NCBI RefSeq assembly: GCF_003688285.1
Contig: NZ_RCNT01000001.1
Span: 124,001-188,000 of the forward strand
Reading direction: 5' to 3'
Source of the DNA: Rhodophyticola porphyridii
Lineage (GTDB): Bacteria > Pseudomonadota > Alphaproteobacteria > Rhodobacterales > Rhodobacteraceae
Length of the DNA stretch: 64,000 nt
Shown piece after piece: positions 1-8,447 of the stretch; within the stretch, counting starts at the first letter, position 1; the number at the start of each line of letters is the position of its first letter. The notes under the pieces were generated by a model that was given only the letters and a program-made list of their open reading frames with translations, did no database searches and was not told the origin of the DNA. The translations under genes were made by a program, and so were the position numbers.

Positions 1-1
1 T

Positions 2-1384
2 GCCTGGCTTGGCCTGAAGGGCGACACCAATCTGCCGCCGGTGACGCGGGCGCTGACAGCGCTTGGCCCGGCCTACATCAAATTCGGCCAGATCCTATCT
101 ACCAGGCCCGACGTGGTGGGCGGGGAACTGGCGACGCAATTGCGGGTTTTGCAGGACAAGCTGCCGCCATTTCCGACCGAACGCGCCAAGCAGGTCGTGG
201 CGCGGGAACTGGAAATGCCCGTCGCGCAGATGTTTTCCGAGTTTTCCGAACCGGTCGCGGCGGCCTCCATCGCGCAGGTCCATCGGGCGCGCCTCGTGGG
301 GACCGGGCAGGAGGTGGCTGTCAAGGTGCTGCGCCCGAACATCGAGCGTGCCTTCCGCAAGGATATCGACGCCTTCTATTTGATTGCCTGGCTGGTGGAG
401 ACCTTGTCCCCCAACTCGCGGCGGTTGCGACCCAATGACGTTGTCGCGCATTTCGAAGGGGTTGTCCTGCGCGAGCTGGATCTGCGGATCGAAGCGGCGG
501 CGGCCGGCGAGTTCGCCGCAAACACGGCCCGGGACGAGGGCTTCACCGTGCCGCCGGTGGAGTGGTTTCTGTGCTCCCGTCAGGTGCTGACGCTTGGCTG
601 GGCCAAGGGCATTCCCTATGGCGACACCGAGGCGGTAATCGCCGCCGGGCATGATCGAAAAGCGATTGCCTCGCGAACCTTGCAAATGTTCCTGACCCAT
701 GCGCTGCGCGACGGGTTTTTCCATGCGGATATGCATCAGGGCAATCTGAAGGTCGGGCCGACGGGCGATATCGTGGCACTTGATTTCGGCATCATGGGTC
801 GGCTCGATGAATATACCCGCCGGGTCTATGCGGAGATCCTGATGGGTTTCATTCGCAAGGATTATCGCCGCGTGGCCGAGGTGCATTTCGAGGCCGGATA
901 TGTCCCCTCGGATCGCGATATCGACGAGTTCGCGCAGGCGCTCCGCAGCGTCGGAGAGCCGATTTTCGGGATGGATGCCAGCCGTATCTCCATGGCGCGG
1001 TTGCTGGCCTATCTGTTCGATGTGACAGAGCAGTTCGGCATGGAAACGCGGACCGAGCTGATCCTGCTGCAACGCACCATGGTGGTGGTCGAGGGGGTGG
1101 CGCGATCCCTTGATCCGAATATCAACATCTGGGACGTGGCGCGCCCGGTGGTGGAAGATTACATCACCCGCAACATAGGCCCGAAGGCGCTGGTCTCGGA
1201 TTTGCTGAAAACTGCGCGCGTGTTGTCGCGCTTCGGCCCGCGCCTGCCGCAACTGGCTGAGGCGGCGCTGCTGGCGCAAAACGCCCCGCGACCGGACCCC
1301 GCGCCGTCCCGCTGGCCGGACCGGGCGCTGTTCGCGGCGATAGGCCTCCTGGCGGGCGCGGGATTGCTGGCGCTGCTGTCGTAG
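2..1384 (+). CDS. ubiB: UbiB-family (ABC1/AarF) atypical kinase, 5' end outside the window
   Basis: Predicted membrane-associated atypical protein kinase/ATPase required for ubiquinone biosynthesis. The reading frame is open from base 2, and the first visible residues (AWLGLKGDTN) already lie inside the protein, so the gene starts upstream. The family KxGQ motif (KFGQ) is near the start. The ATP-binding lysine lies in VAVKVLRPN, the catalytic loop reads HADMHQGN (the family usually has HxDPHPGN), and the metal-binding DFG is in ALDFGIMG. The C-terminus has a hydrophobic helix ending in LLALLS, typical of UbiB membrane anchoring. It converges on the flagellar flgD gene and is probably the last gene of a ubi operon lying to the left. 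Family assignment is firm; the exact role is by homology. Confidence 0.93.
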   Translation, partial: AWLGLKGDTNLPPVTRALTALGPAYIKFGQILSTRPDVVGGELATQLRVLQDKLPPFPTERAKQVVARELEMPVAQMFSEFSEPVAAASIAQVHRARLVGTGQEVAVKVLRPNIERAFRKDIDAFYLIAWLVETLSPNSRRLRPNDVVAHFEGVVLRELDLRIEAAAAGEFAANTARDEGFTVPPVEWFLCSRQVLTLGWAKGIPYGDTEAVIAAGHDRKAIASRTLQMFLTHALRDGFFHADMHQGNLKVGPTGDIVALDFGIMGRLDEYTRRVYAEILMGFIRKDYRRVAEVHFEAGYVPSDRDIDEFAQALRSVGEPIFGMDASRISMARLLAYLFDVTEQFGMETRTELILLQRTMVVVEGVARSLDPNINIWDVARPVVEDYITRNIGPKALVSDLLKTARVLSRFGPRLPQLAEAALLAQNAPRPDPAPSRWPDRALFAAIGLLAGAGLLALLS

Positions 1385-1412
1385 CGGAGCGGCTGGGACG
1401 CGGTCGTAGGCT

Positions 1413-1430
1413 GGCCGGTGTTTCCCGGCC
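1413..1430. terminator. Possible short bidirectional terminator between ubiB and flgD
   Basis: A GGCCGG/CCGGCC hairpin with a 6-nt loop lies in the 48-bp gap between two convergent genes and is followed by CTTTA. The stem is short and the T-run poor, so this is a weak call supported mainly by position. Confidence 0.3.
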
Positions 1431-1432
1431 CT

Positions 1433-2098
1433 TTACGGATTGCGGATGCCCTGGACCAGATCGGCCGGGATGCTGATCCCGCCAGACATGTTCAGCCATG
1501 TTTGCTCATCTCGAATCATGGCCTCCTCCACACGGGCATAGGCTTGCGCGGGGCGCTCTTCCAGCAGGGTGTCATCGGCAAACGCTTCGGTGGTGAAGCT
1601 GTAGATACCCTCGGGCAGCGGGCCGCCGTCGGGGCCAACCCCGGCCCAGGTGAAGGGATCATCGCTGATGGTGAGGTTCAGGCGCTGCACTTCGCTGCCC
1701 GCCTCGTTCCGTACCACCAGTTCCATCCGGTCGGCAAGGTCGTGCGGCGGGGCGGCGAGGGTGATGGGGCTGCCGGTGAACGCCACCGGCATCTCCGCGC
1801 GTGCGTCCATCCCGACCCAGCCGCTGAGTTGGCCCATGCTCATCATCGTCATTCCGGTTTGCAGATCGCCCAGAAGCTCGTTGGTGCGAACCTGTTGTTC
1901 GACGCCCGAGAAGGTGGCGAGCTGCGTGGCGAAATCCGTGGATTCCATAGGATTCAGCGGATCCTGGTTTTCCATCTGTGTGGTCAGCATGGTCAGAAAT
2001 GTCTGAAAATCCGAATTGATCATGGATCCGGTTTCAGGCTCGGCAGAGCTGAGCGGCGGTGTGTTGGCGCGTTGTTGTGCGGTCTGGATGACATCCAT
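1433..2098 (-). CDS. flgD: Flagellar hook capping protein FlgD
   Basis: Scaffold protein that caps the growing hook and guides FlgE assembly. It is 221 residues long. The conserved N-terminal FlgD signature is present: DFQTFLTMLTTQMENQDPLN, followed by ESTDFATQLATFSGVEQQ. The C-terminal half is the Ig/tudor-like region (SPITLAAPPHDLADRMELVV...). It lies 15 bp downstream of fliK on the same strand, so hook-length control and hook capping are co-transcribed. FlgD is needed only during assembly and is exported through the flagellar type III apparatus; no Sec signal is seen, as expected. Confidence 0.95.
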   Translation of the reverse strand: MDVIQTAQQRANTPPLSSAEPETGSMINSDFQTFLTMLTTQMENQDPLNPMESTDFATQLATFSGVEQQVRTNELLGDLQTGMTMMSMGQLSGWVGMDARAEMPVAFTGSPITLAAPPHDLADRMELVVRNEAGSEVQRLNLTISDDPFTWAGVGPDGGPLPEGIYSFTTEAFADDTLLEERPAQAYARVEEAMIRDEQTWLNMSGGISIPADLVQGIRNP

Positions 2099-2113
2099 GG
2101 CGCGATCTCCTTT

Positions 2114-4081
2114 CTAAAGGCGCAGGTCCAGCGCACCGTCATGGGCGTGCGGGCCGGGCCCGGGTTGCGGGCCGGTTGCGGCGGAGGGCTCACCGAATCC
2201 GGCCGTGCGGTTGGGTTTGTGTTCCGTTTTCGAACTGTTTCCGTTCTGCTGGCCCTGAAAGCTGAACGCCGTGCCGCCAAGACCTGCATCGGAGAATTCG
2301 CGGGCCAGAAGGTCCGCATGCCGCCGCATCAGGTCGAGCGTTTCGGGCCGGTCGGCCGTGATTGCCAGCACCAGTGCCCCGTCCACATGGCTGAAAACCA
2401 TGCGCACACGGCCCAGTTCCGGCGGGTCGAGGGCGATCTCGATCGGCTGATCGGGCATTCGGGCGCCGGGCTGTGCCTGCATCGCCGAGGCCATCTGAGC
2501 GGCCGCGCTTTGCGCGGTGGCGGCCTGAGGTGCGGATGGGCCGAGCGGAGTAAGCTGCACCGGCATTCCTGTGCCCGTACCGCTTGCTGCAAGCTCCGGT
2601 ATCGCGGCAAGCTCAAGAGGCATTTCATCGGGCGGGAGACCGGTTTGGAAAACGCCGATAGGCAATGGCGGATTGATACCGGACGGACCTGCCGGCAGGA
2701 CCGATGCCGGTGACATTGGTGGCGTGAAGGCTTGCGTGACCGGCGTAGTCGACGGCGCCCGCACATCGACCTCTGCAAGGATACGCCCGGCGCCTGCGGT
2801 GACCTCTTCGCGCAGATGCAGCGGCGTGATGTGGGTTGCGACCGGGTGCTCCGCCACTGGCAGCCGGTTGGAAACTGGTGTCGCAAACGGGCTCATGGCG
2901 TTTTGTAGTGTGGATGCCACCGGCCGTTGTCCTGACGGTTTCGGTTCGGGCTGAACACCCCGGTCAGGCCCCTTAGTGGCCAGGGTGGGCTCCGATCCGG
3001 CAGGTTTTCGATCAGGCGTCTGCTCAGTCGCGGCGGGCGCGGTTTGACGCAGCACCGGAGCAGGATCGGAGATGGCCGATTGTGACACCCTCTCTGCGAT
3101 GTTCGGCATTTGGCCGGAGATATTTTTCACCTCGGTTGGAGGAGCTGGCGCAATGCCCGCCTCGCGCGTCCGGGGAGGCTGAGCCTCCGATGTGCCTTCT
3201 TCTAGAGGAACAGTCTCTGTTTTCGCTGGCTGGGACATGTTGAGTGGCGTCTGCGGCGCGGGCCGGAGATCTGTTTGCGCGGGCCGGATCTCCTCTCCTG
3301 CCGCTGAACCAATCTGTGTCTGGCGCGTGCCCGCCGGTGTTGCAGACTCGTTGGGCGCGTTCGGTGTCGATGCGCTCGGGTACTGAGGTTCGGCCGGTTC
3401 CGGTAACGCCAACTTATTTGTCGGCGATTTGGATATGGCGGCAGGGCCCCGGGTGGCCAGATCGCCGGCCACCTGACCCGAGGGTGATGGTTTCGGCAGA
3501 TCGACGGGGGTGGGAATGCTGCGGTCTTGCGCTGCTGGCGGCCCCGCCATTGCCCGCTTTTCAACACGGGTCGCAGCATCAGATTTCGCAGGTAGAACGG
3601 CTGCGGCGCGTACATCAGGATTTGGTCGGTCGGCGCGTATGGTGGCAGCCGGCTGCGTCTGACTGGCGGGAACGCCATGGAGGGTGGCGCTGGCTATCGT
3701 ATCTGCGGGCGGCTCTGCCGGTAGCTCATCCTGGCCGATGACAGCGCGCCATGCCTCCGCCGGCTGCGTCATGTCTCGCAACGGGCGCTCCACCGTTTCC
3801 TGAATGATGGGAATTGGGGGGGCCTCCAGTTCCTCCTGACCAATCTCGGTGGCTTGGCCCCGCATCGGCAAACCGGGCGCGGAACCGATTGTCTTGCGGG
3901 CGGTCCCGGACAGCTGAATCGGCCAGATTTCATCCTCCTGGCCCGGAGCCGGGATAGCCAACTGACCGTTCTTTATCAGATCGGCAAATCTCTCACCCTG
4001 ACCATCGGCGGTTTCCGGAGTGACCGTACCACGTGACCCAGGGGGCGCGGGCGGGGCCGGGAAGATTTGAGACGGTTGCAT
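2114..4081 (-). CDS. fliK: Flagellar hook-length control protein FliK
   Basis: 655 residues. The first ~480 residues are a Pro/Ala/Glu/Thr-rich, low-complexity, probably disordered ruler region. The C-terminal ~130 residues are the conserved Flg_hook domain, recognisable by PIEIALDPPELGRVRMVF, then HVDGALVLAITADRPETLDLMRRHADLLAREFSDAGL. In the family this domain contacts FlhB and switches export from hook to filament substrates once the hook is complete. Gene order fliK-flgD supports the call. Upstream there is a TTAC-N7-TTAC element shared with the divergent flgJ-like gene. Confidence 0.9.
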   Translation of the reverse strand: MQPSQIFPAPPAPPGSRGTVTPETADGQGERFADLIKNGQLAIPAPGQEDEIWPIQLSGTARKTIGSAPGLPMRGQATEIGQEELEAPPIPIIQETVERPLRDMTQPAEAWRAVIGQDELPAEPPADTIASATLHGVPASQTQPAATIRADRPNPDVRAAAVLPAKSDAATRVEKRAMAGPPAAQDRSIPTPVDLPKPSPSGQVAGDLATRGPAAISKSPTNKLALPEPAEPQYPSASTPNAPNESATPAGTRQTQIGSAAGEEIRPAQTDLRPAPQTPLNMSQPAKTETVPLEEGTSEAQPPRTREAGIAPAPPTEVKNISGQMPNIAERVSQSAISDPAPVLRQTAPAATEQTPDRKPAGSEPTLATKGPDRGVQPEPKPSGQRPVASTLQNAMSPFATPVSNRLPVAEHPVATHITPLHLREEVTAGAGRILAEVDVRAPSTTPVTQAFTPPMSPASVLPAGPSGINPPLPIGVFQTGLPPDEMPLELAAIPELAASGTGTGMPVQLTPLGPSAPQAATAQSAAAQMASAMQAQPGARMPDQPIEIALDPPELGRVRMVFSHVDGALVLAITADRPETLDLMRRHADLLAREFSDAGLGGTAFSFQGQQNGNSSKTEHKPNRTAGFGEPSAATGPQPGPGPHAHDGALDLRL

Positions 4082-4134
4082 GTTCTATGCTGTCCGATAA
4101 TGAGATCGACTGCCCGCAACATCCCTCGTCCGCG

Positions 4135-4149
4135 TTACCAATTCTTTAC
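4135..4149. promoter_or_regulatory. CtrA-like box TTAC-N7-TTAC between fliK and flgJ-like gene
   Basis: Two TTAC half sites separated by exactly seven bases (TTAC CAATTCT TTAC) lie in the 117-bp gap between the divergent fliK and flgJ-like genes. The CtrA consensus in alphaproteobacteria is TTAA-N7-TTAA. The same spacing recurs at other flagellar operon starts in this window, which is the main reason to list it. Confidence 0.45.
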
Positions 4150-4198
4150 CCGCAGCGGTCATGCTTGATCCGAAGTGTTTCGAATTGAGCGTATTCCC

Positions 4199-4510
4199 AT
4201 GAGCGTAGCCCCGACCCCTTCCGTGACGTCGCAGCCGCAAACGGCTTCGTCCCCGATGCCCCCCGACGCCGAGGCGCGGTTGCGTCAGGCTGCGGTTGAT
4301 CTGGAAGCCAGCTTTCTCGCCGAAATGCTCAAACAGGCCAAGTTCGGCGAAGCCCGCGGCGCGTTCGGCGGCGGCGCGGGGGAGGAGCAGTTCGCCTCTT
4401 TCCTGCGGCTCGAGCATGCGCGACAGATGGCGGCAAGCGGTGGGATCGGTCTGGCAGAAAATCTCTTCCGTTCGCTGGCCGCGCGTCATCAGGGGGGCGG
4501 CTCGTCATGA
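4199..4510 (+). CDS. flgJ: FlgJ-like rod-binding protein (N-terminal domain only)
   Basis: 103 residues from the ATG at 4199; an in-frame GTG lies 24 bp upstream but is less likely. The core DLEASFLAEMLKQAKFG...FASFLRLEHARQMAASGGIGLAENLFRSL matches the rod-capping domain of FlgJ (Rod-binding family), which promotes rod polymerisation in the periplasm. The muramidase half found in enterobacterial FlgJ is absent, as usual in alphaproteobacteria. A separate lytic transglycosylase at 18746-19486 probably supplies that activity. It overlaps the next gene by 4 bp (ATGA). Confidence 0.8.
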   Translation: MSVAPTPSVTSQPQTASSPMPPDAEARLRQAAVDLEASFLAEMLKQAKFGEARGAFGGGAGEEQFASFLRLEHARQMAASGGIGLAENLFRSLAARHQGGGSS

Positions 4511-4854
4511 CACTTGCCCATCGCAGCCGGTCCTTGATGACATTGCTGACCCGACAGGGCGAAGATCTGCGTAACGGCGATCTGGCCGGGCTTGCCAGAT
4601 CCACTCCGGCCTTGGCGCAGGCTCTTGAGCAACTGAGGCGGACCCCGCCTGCAGAGACGGACGAAGAGGCGTTGCAGAGCTTGCGCCGCGCGGCCCGGCA
4701 CAATGCCGAGCTCCTGGGGGCCGCCCTGCGCGGCGTGAAGGCCGCACGCGCGATGCTGGCGCAGAAACCGGACGTGAGTTTTACCGGTTACGATGCATCC
4801 GGACGCACGGCGCAGATAGGGGCCGCGCGGCCGAGCCTGGAACGCCGCAGATAG
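4507..4854 (+). CDS. flgN: FlgN-like flagellar export chaperone
   Basis: 115-residue, mostly helical protein translationally coupled to the flgJ-like gene. Its C-terminus has FTGYDASGRTAQIG, a YxxxGR-type motif common at the end of FlgN-family chaperones for the hook-filament junction proteins FlgK and FlgL, followed by a basic tail. The N-terminal half is a long amphipathic helical region (LMTLLTRQGEDLRNGDLAGL...). The family assignment rests on size, the C-terminal motif and the neighbourhood, so it is less certain than the structural genes. Confidence 0.65.
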   Translation: MTLAHRSRSLMTLLTRQGEDLRNGDLAGLARSTPALAQALEQLRRTPPAETDEEALQSLRRAARHNAELLGAALRGVKAARAMLAQKPDVSFTGYDASGRTAQIGAARPSLERRR

Positions 4855-4904
4855 GCTCGTTCACATGTCGTTCATCTAAAATCCAAGACAAAGAACCTGA
4901 AACT

Positions 4905-4919
4905 TTAGGAGCTTGTTAG
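4905..4919. promoter_or_regulatory. CtrA-like box TTAG-N7-TTAG upstream of flagellin
   Basis: In the 222-bp gap before fliC, TTAG GAGCTTG TTAG keeps the TTAN-N7-TTAN spacing seen at other flagellar operon starts in the window. It lies about 160 bp upstream of the flagellin ATG. The rest of the gap shows a good ribosome binding site (AAGGAAGGG, 7 bases before the ATG) but no convincing sigma-54 or sigma-28 promoter. Confidence 0.35.
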
Positions 4920-5076
4920 AGCTTTGCCGCGAGTGTCGCGCCTGCACCAAGTGGTGGCGTGACCCGGCCTACGGTCAGGTTGCAAGCGTCAGAAAGACGT
5001 TCCGAATTGCCCGTTCGGGCATTGGATAATCCAGGCGCAGAACAGGTGCCATGAACGCAAAAAGGAAGGGCAAAAC

Positions 5077-6642
5077 ATGTCCAGTATTCTGACGAATAAC
5101 AGTGCAATGGTTGCATTGCAGACACTCAAGTCTGTGAATGCGAACCTGCAAAAAGTGCAGGGCGAAATCTCCACCGGAAAGTCCATCGCCTCGGCCAGGG
5201 ACAACTCCGCGGTCTGGTCGATCTCCAAGGTGATGGAATCGGATGTGAAGGGGTTCAAGGCAATCTCTGAAAGCCTCAGCCTTGGTGAATCGACTGTCTC
5301 CGTGGCGCGCAGTGCATCGGAAACCGTCACCGACCTGTTGACCGAAATCAAAGGCAAGATCGTCGCCGCGCAGGAACAGAACGTGGATCGTGACAAGATC
5401 CAGACCGATATCAAGGCGCTGCGGGATCAGATCAACTCTGTGGTGAGCGCGGCCCAGTTCAACGGCCTCAACCTCGTCAAGGGCACCGATGACGTAAACA
5501 TCCTGTCATCGCTGGACCGCACGGGCACAAGCACGGTGAATGCGTCCAACATCACCATCAGTCGCCAAGACCTGGGGACGGGCGCAGGGACTAACGGCGT
5601 CGGCAGCGGGGGCACGGACCTGTCTGGCCAGATTCTCGATGCCGCCGGCGGCTCGACCTATGCGGGCGGCACCCTTTCGGCAACGGGCAACACCGCCGTG
5701 ATCGAGTTCGCCCAGACCACGGGCTGGGATGCGAACGATTCGACCACGATCAGCGTAGCGGGCCTCAGCGTTGGCTATACCTCTGCCGCTGCCGACCAGA
5801 CCGAGACCAATGTCCGTGACGCGTTGCTGAGCAGTCTGCAGGCTCTCGATCTCGATGGGGTCAGCTTCTCCTCCAACAGCACCAACCAGATCGTGGTGAC
5901 GTCGACCCGACCGTTCGAAGCTTTGGACATCGCAATCACCGACTCGGTCTCGGGCGGTGACGGCAACACGTATATCCAGGCGATCAACGGCGCGACGACC
6001 GGGAACACGACAACCGAAACCGGTTCGATCGATCAGCGTGCCGAAGAGATCTTCTTCACCGCAGGCGCAAGTGTTGCCGAAGGCAACAGCTATCAGGCGT
6101 CGATCGGTGGCACGGCGTATTTCTATACTGCCGGCAAGGGGGAGACCTTTGAGGACGTGGCTCGCGGGCTGAAAACTGCGATCGACAGCGCAGGCATCGA
6201 AGGCATCTCCACCCAGGTCGCCATCGACAGCTCCACGGGGCAGGCCAGTCTGAAGATCGACAACAGCGGTTCGGACCTCTCCCTCGCGACGGCCGCCATG
6301 GATGGCGGCACGGCCTCTGGTGGTCTGTTTGGTCTCGACTCCATTGATGTGACCAGCAATGCCGGCGCGGACGCCGCGCTGGACAACATCGAAACGATGA
6401 TCCAGACGTCGATCGATGCGGCTGCGTCATTCGGCTCCGCTCAGGGCCGGATCGAAACCCAGTCGGATTTTGTCGGCAAGCTGATCGACTCGCTGAAATC
6501 CGGTATCGGTACGCTGGTTGATGCGGATATGGAGGAGGCCTCGGCCCGGTTGCAGGCATTGCAGGTGCAACAGCAGCTGGCAACGCAGTCGCTGTCCATC
6601 GCCAACCAGGCACCGCAGAGTATCCTGTCGCTCTTCCGGTAA
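5077..6642 (+). CDS. fliC: Flagellin
   Basis: Filament subunit of 521 residues. The N-terminal D0/D1 region (SSILTNNSAMVALQTLKSVN, then ISTGKSIASARDNSAVWSIS) and the C-terminal D1/D0 region (ARLQALQVQQQLATQSLSIANQAPQSILSLFR) are textbook flagellin and form the coiled core of the filament. Residues ~150-420 are a Gly/Ser/Thr/Ala-rich insert forming the surface-exposed D2/D3 domains, which makes this a larger flagellin than the ~270-residue Caulobacter type. It is first in an operon with flaF, flbT and a DUF1217 gene, which in alphaproteobacteria tune flagellin export and mRNA stability. Its ribosome binding site is strong. Confidence 0.96.
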   Translation: MSSILTNNSAMVALQTLKSVNANLQKVQGEISTGKSIASARDNSAVWSISKVMESDVKGFKAISESLSLGESTVSVARSASETVTDLLTEIKGKIVAAQEQNVDRDKIQTDIKALRDQINSVVSAAQFNGLNLVKGTDDVNILSSLDRTGTSTVNASNITISRQDLGTGAGTNGVGSGGTDLSGQILDAAGGSTYAGGTLSATGNTAVIEFAQTTGWDANDSTTISVAGLSVGYTSAAADQTETNVRDALLSSLQALDLDGVSFSSNSTNQIVVTSTRPFEALDIAITDSVSGGDGNTYIQAINGATTGNTTTETGSIDQRAEEIFFTAGASVAEGNSYQASIGGTAYFYTAGKGETFEDVARGLKTAIDSAGIEGISTQVAIDSSTGQASLKIDNSGSDLSLATAAMDGGTASGGLFGLDSIDVTSNAGADAALDNIETMIQTSIDAAASFGSAQGRIETQSDFVGKLIDSLKSGIGTLVDADMEEASARLQALQVQQQLATQSLSIANQAPQSILSLFR

Positions 6643-6648
6643 AGTCAG

Positions 6649-6680
6649 GATCGCCGGGGTCCATCGCGGCCCCGGCGATC
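6649..6680 (+). terminator. Perfect 11-bp hairpin after fliC
   Basis: GATCGCCGGGG at 6649-6659 pairs perfectly with CCCCGGCGATC at 6670-6680 around a 10-nt loop. It sits 7 bp after the fliC stop and 45 bp before flaF. There is no following T-run, so it may be an RNA-processing or mRNA-stabilising element that keeps flagellin mRNA high relative to flaF-flbT rather than a simple terminator. Confidence 0.6.
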
Positions 6681-6725
6681 TCCAACGGTTAACGATGTCC
6701 CATACCCCCGGAAGGAACCTCGCTC

Positions 6726-7100
6726 GTGAACACAACCTATATGGCCAGATCCGCCTACGCTCAGCCTGCCTCGCCGGTACGCACAGATCGCGGTACCGAA
6801 TACGCCGTTTTCGAAAAAATCACGGCACGTATGGTCCAGGCCGAAAACTCCCCGCGCGGAGTTGGCCAGAAAGCTGCGGCGATCCATGATAACCGCCAGC
6901 TCTGGGCGCTGCTCGCAGGCGACGTGGCAACAGAGGGAAACGCGCTGCCACCGGCACTGAGAGCGCAGATATTCTACCTCTGCGAATTCACGATGATCCA
7001 TAGTCGCAAGGTTCTGAAAGAGGGGGCCTCGCTGGCTCCACTGATCGATATCAACACTGCCATGATGCGCGGGTTGAGAGGCGAGGCGGAAGCGGCATGA
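6726..7100 (+). CDS. flaF: Flagellar biosynthesis regulator FlaF
   Basis: 124-residue cytosolic protein of the FlaF family. It is needed in alphaproteobacteria for flagellin synthesis and secretion and acts in opposition to FlbT. Conserved features include the N-terminal MARSAYAQ segment, then TEYAVFEKITARMV, DNRQLWALLAGDVA, LRAQIFYLCEFTM and INTAMMRGL. It starts with GTG at 6726, preceded by GGAAGGAA. Its end overlaps flbT by 4 bp (ATGA), so the two are translationally coupled. Confidence 0.93.
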   Translation: MNTTYMARSAYAQPASPVRTDRGTEYAVFEKITARMVQAENSPRGVGQKAAAIHDNRQLWALLAGDVATEGNALPPALRAQIFYLCEFTMIHSRKVLKEGASLAPLIDINTAMMRGLRGEAEAA

Positions 7101-7501
7101 GCGGTCTTGTCCTGAAGTTGAGCCCGAAAGAACGGGTCCTGATCAATGGTGCGGTTGTTGAAAACGGTGACCGGAGATCGCGGTTGTCCATCATGACGCC
7201 GAACGCCCATATCCTCCGTCTTCGCGATGCGATTCATCCCGAGGAGGTCAACACACCCGTTCGAAGGGTTTGCTACATCGCGCAGTTGGTGCTGTCCGGA
7301 GATGCGGATTTTGAAGACGCCAAGCTGCAGATCCTGCGCGGAATGGAACAGCTGAGCCAGGTCTTCACGGATGCTGACAGTCGTGCCCAGCTGGCCGCCG
7401 CCACCGATCATCTGGTGAATGGCCAGACATATCAGGCCCTGAAGGCGCTGCGCACCTTGCTGCCACGGGAAGATCGATATCTTGCCGCCGGTCCCACATG
7501 A
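7097..7501 (+). CDS. flbT: Flagellin mRNA regulator FlbT
   Basis: 134 residues. In Caulobacter, FlbT is a post-transcriptional repressor that binds the 5' untranslated region of flagellin mRNA when hook assembly is incomplete. The family start MSGLVLKLSPKERVLINGAVVENGDRRSRL is complete, and AHILRLRDAI and YIAQLVLSGD are typical. It is sandwiched by 4-bp overlaps with flaF and the following DUF1217 gene. Whether it represses or activates in this organism cannot be read from the sequence. Confidence 0.93.
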   Translation: MSGLVLKLSPKERVLINGAVVENGDRRSRLSIMTPNAHILRLRDAIHPEEVNTPVRRVCYIAQLVLSGDADFEDAKLQILRGMEQLSQVFTDADSRAQLAAATDHLVNGQTYQALKALRTLLPREDRYLAAGPT

Positions 7502-8295
7502 CCTTTCAGCCTTTCGTGCCATTTGCCGGCTATTCCGGTTGGACGTTCCTGAGCCGTACGCTGCCGGAGCAAACGGCGGCCTTCGCGGCATCGCCCGCTC
7601 TTGACCGGGACATGACGTACTTTCGGGAAAACATTGGCGCGGTCAAAAGCGCCGATGACCTCGTTGGTGATTTCCGGCTGCTGCGTGTGGCGCTTGGCGC
7701 CTTCGGCCTTCAGGACGACATGCCGAACAAGGCCTTCATTCGTACGGTTCTGGCCGAAGGTGTCAGCGAGGGCGATGCATTGGCGAACCGTTTGGCGGAT
7801 AAGAGATACCGCGCCTTTTCGGAAGCATTCGGCTTCGGGACCTCTTTGCCGCCCAAATCCGGGACGCCCGGATTTGCCGACCGGATTCTGGCGAGATTCG
7901 AGCGGCAGGAGTTCGAAAGGGCCATCGGAACCCAGAACGAGGATATGCGCTTGGCGCTTACAGCGACGCGAGAGTTGCCCGAGATTGCAGAGCGAGATCT
8001 TACCAACGATGCGGCGTGGTTTACCATCATGGGCAATCCACCCCTGCGCAAGATTTTCGAGACCGCGTTTGGCTTGCCATCCGGCGTTGGCGGGATCGAT
8101 CTCGACCGGCAGTTGAAGACCTTCGAAGAACGGAGTGAGCAGGTTCTGGGCCGTTCCGACGTGGCGCAGTTTCGTGAACCCGAACAGGTCGAAGAGCTGA
8201 TCCAGGCGTATCTGACCCGATCACAGCTCAACAGCTTTGCCAGCGTCAATTCGCCCGCCTCCATCGCGCTCACATTGCTGCAAGGGGCGGTTTGA
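7498..8295 (+). CDS. DUF1217-family flagellar-locus protein
   Basis: 265 residues. The sequence GYSGWTFLSRTLPEQTAAFAASPALDRDMTYFRENIG, followed by LRVALGAFGLQDDMPNKAFI and LADKRYRAFSEAFGFG, matches the DUF1217 family found next to flaF/flbT in many alphaproteobacteria. The family has been linked to motility by location, but its molecular role is unknown. No signal peptide or membrane segment is seen; the protein looks helical and cytosolic or flagellar-exported. It overlaps flbT by 4 bp and is last in the fliC operon. About 150 bp of apparently empty sequence separates it from convergent fliI. Confidence 0.85.
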   Translation: MTFQPFVPFAGYSGWTFLSRTLPEQTAAFAASPALDRDMTYFRENIGAVKSADDLVGDFRLLRVALGAFGLQDDMPNKAFIRTVLAEGVSEGDALANRLADKRYRAFSEAFGFGTSLPPKSGTPGFADRILARFERQEFERAIGTQNEDMRLALTATRELPEIAERDLTNDAAWFTIMGNPPLRKIFETAFGLPSGVGGIDLDRQLKTFEERSEQVLGRSDVAQFREPEQVEELIQAYLTRSQLNSFASVNSPASIALTLLQGAV

Positions 8296-8447
8296 ATTGG
8301 CTGAGTCGCTTGGATAGGCTTTGCTCTGGCGCTCTCGTTGCCGTTGATTTGAGGGCACAGAATGCCGCGGGCCCTCCTGCGATGATGATGCGTGTGATGG
8401 GTGATCGCCTTATCGGGTTCGGCCTGCTCTTTCGAGTCTTGTCTTGG

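Noticed and set aside
95-2713. Long frames antisense to ubiB (95-1279) and to flgD-fliK (1418-2713)
   Set aside because: Shadows of real genes with compositionally biased, domain-free translations.
4855-5076. Sigma-54 (GG-N10-GC) or sigma-28 promoter for fliC
   Set aside because: No convincing match was found to either consensus by eye; only the CtrA-like box and the ribosome binding site were kept.
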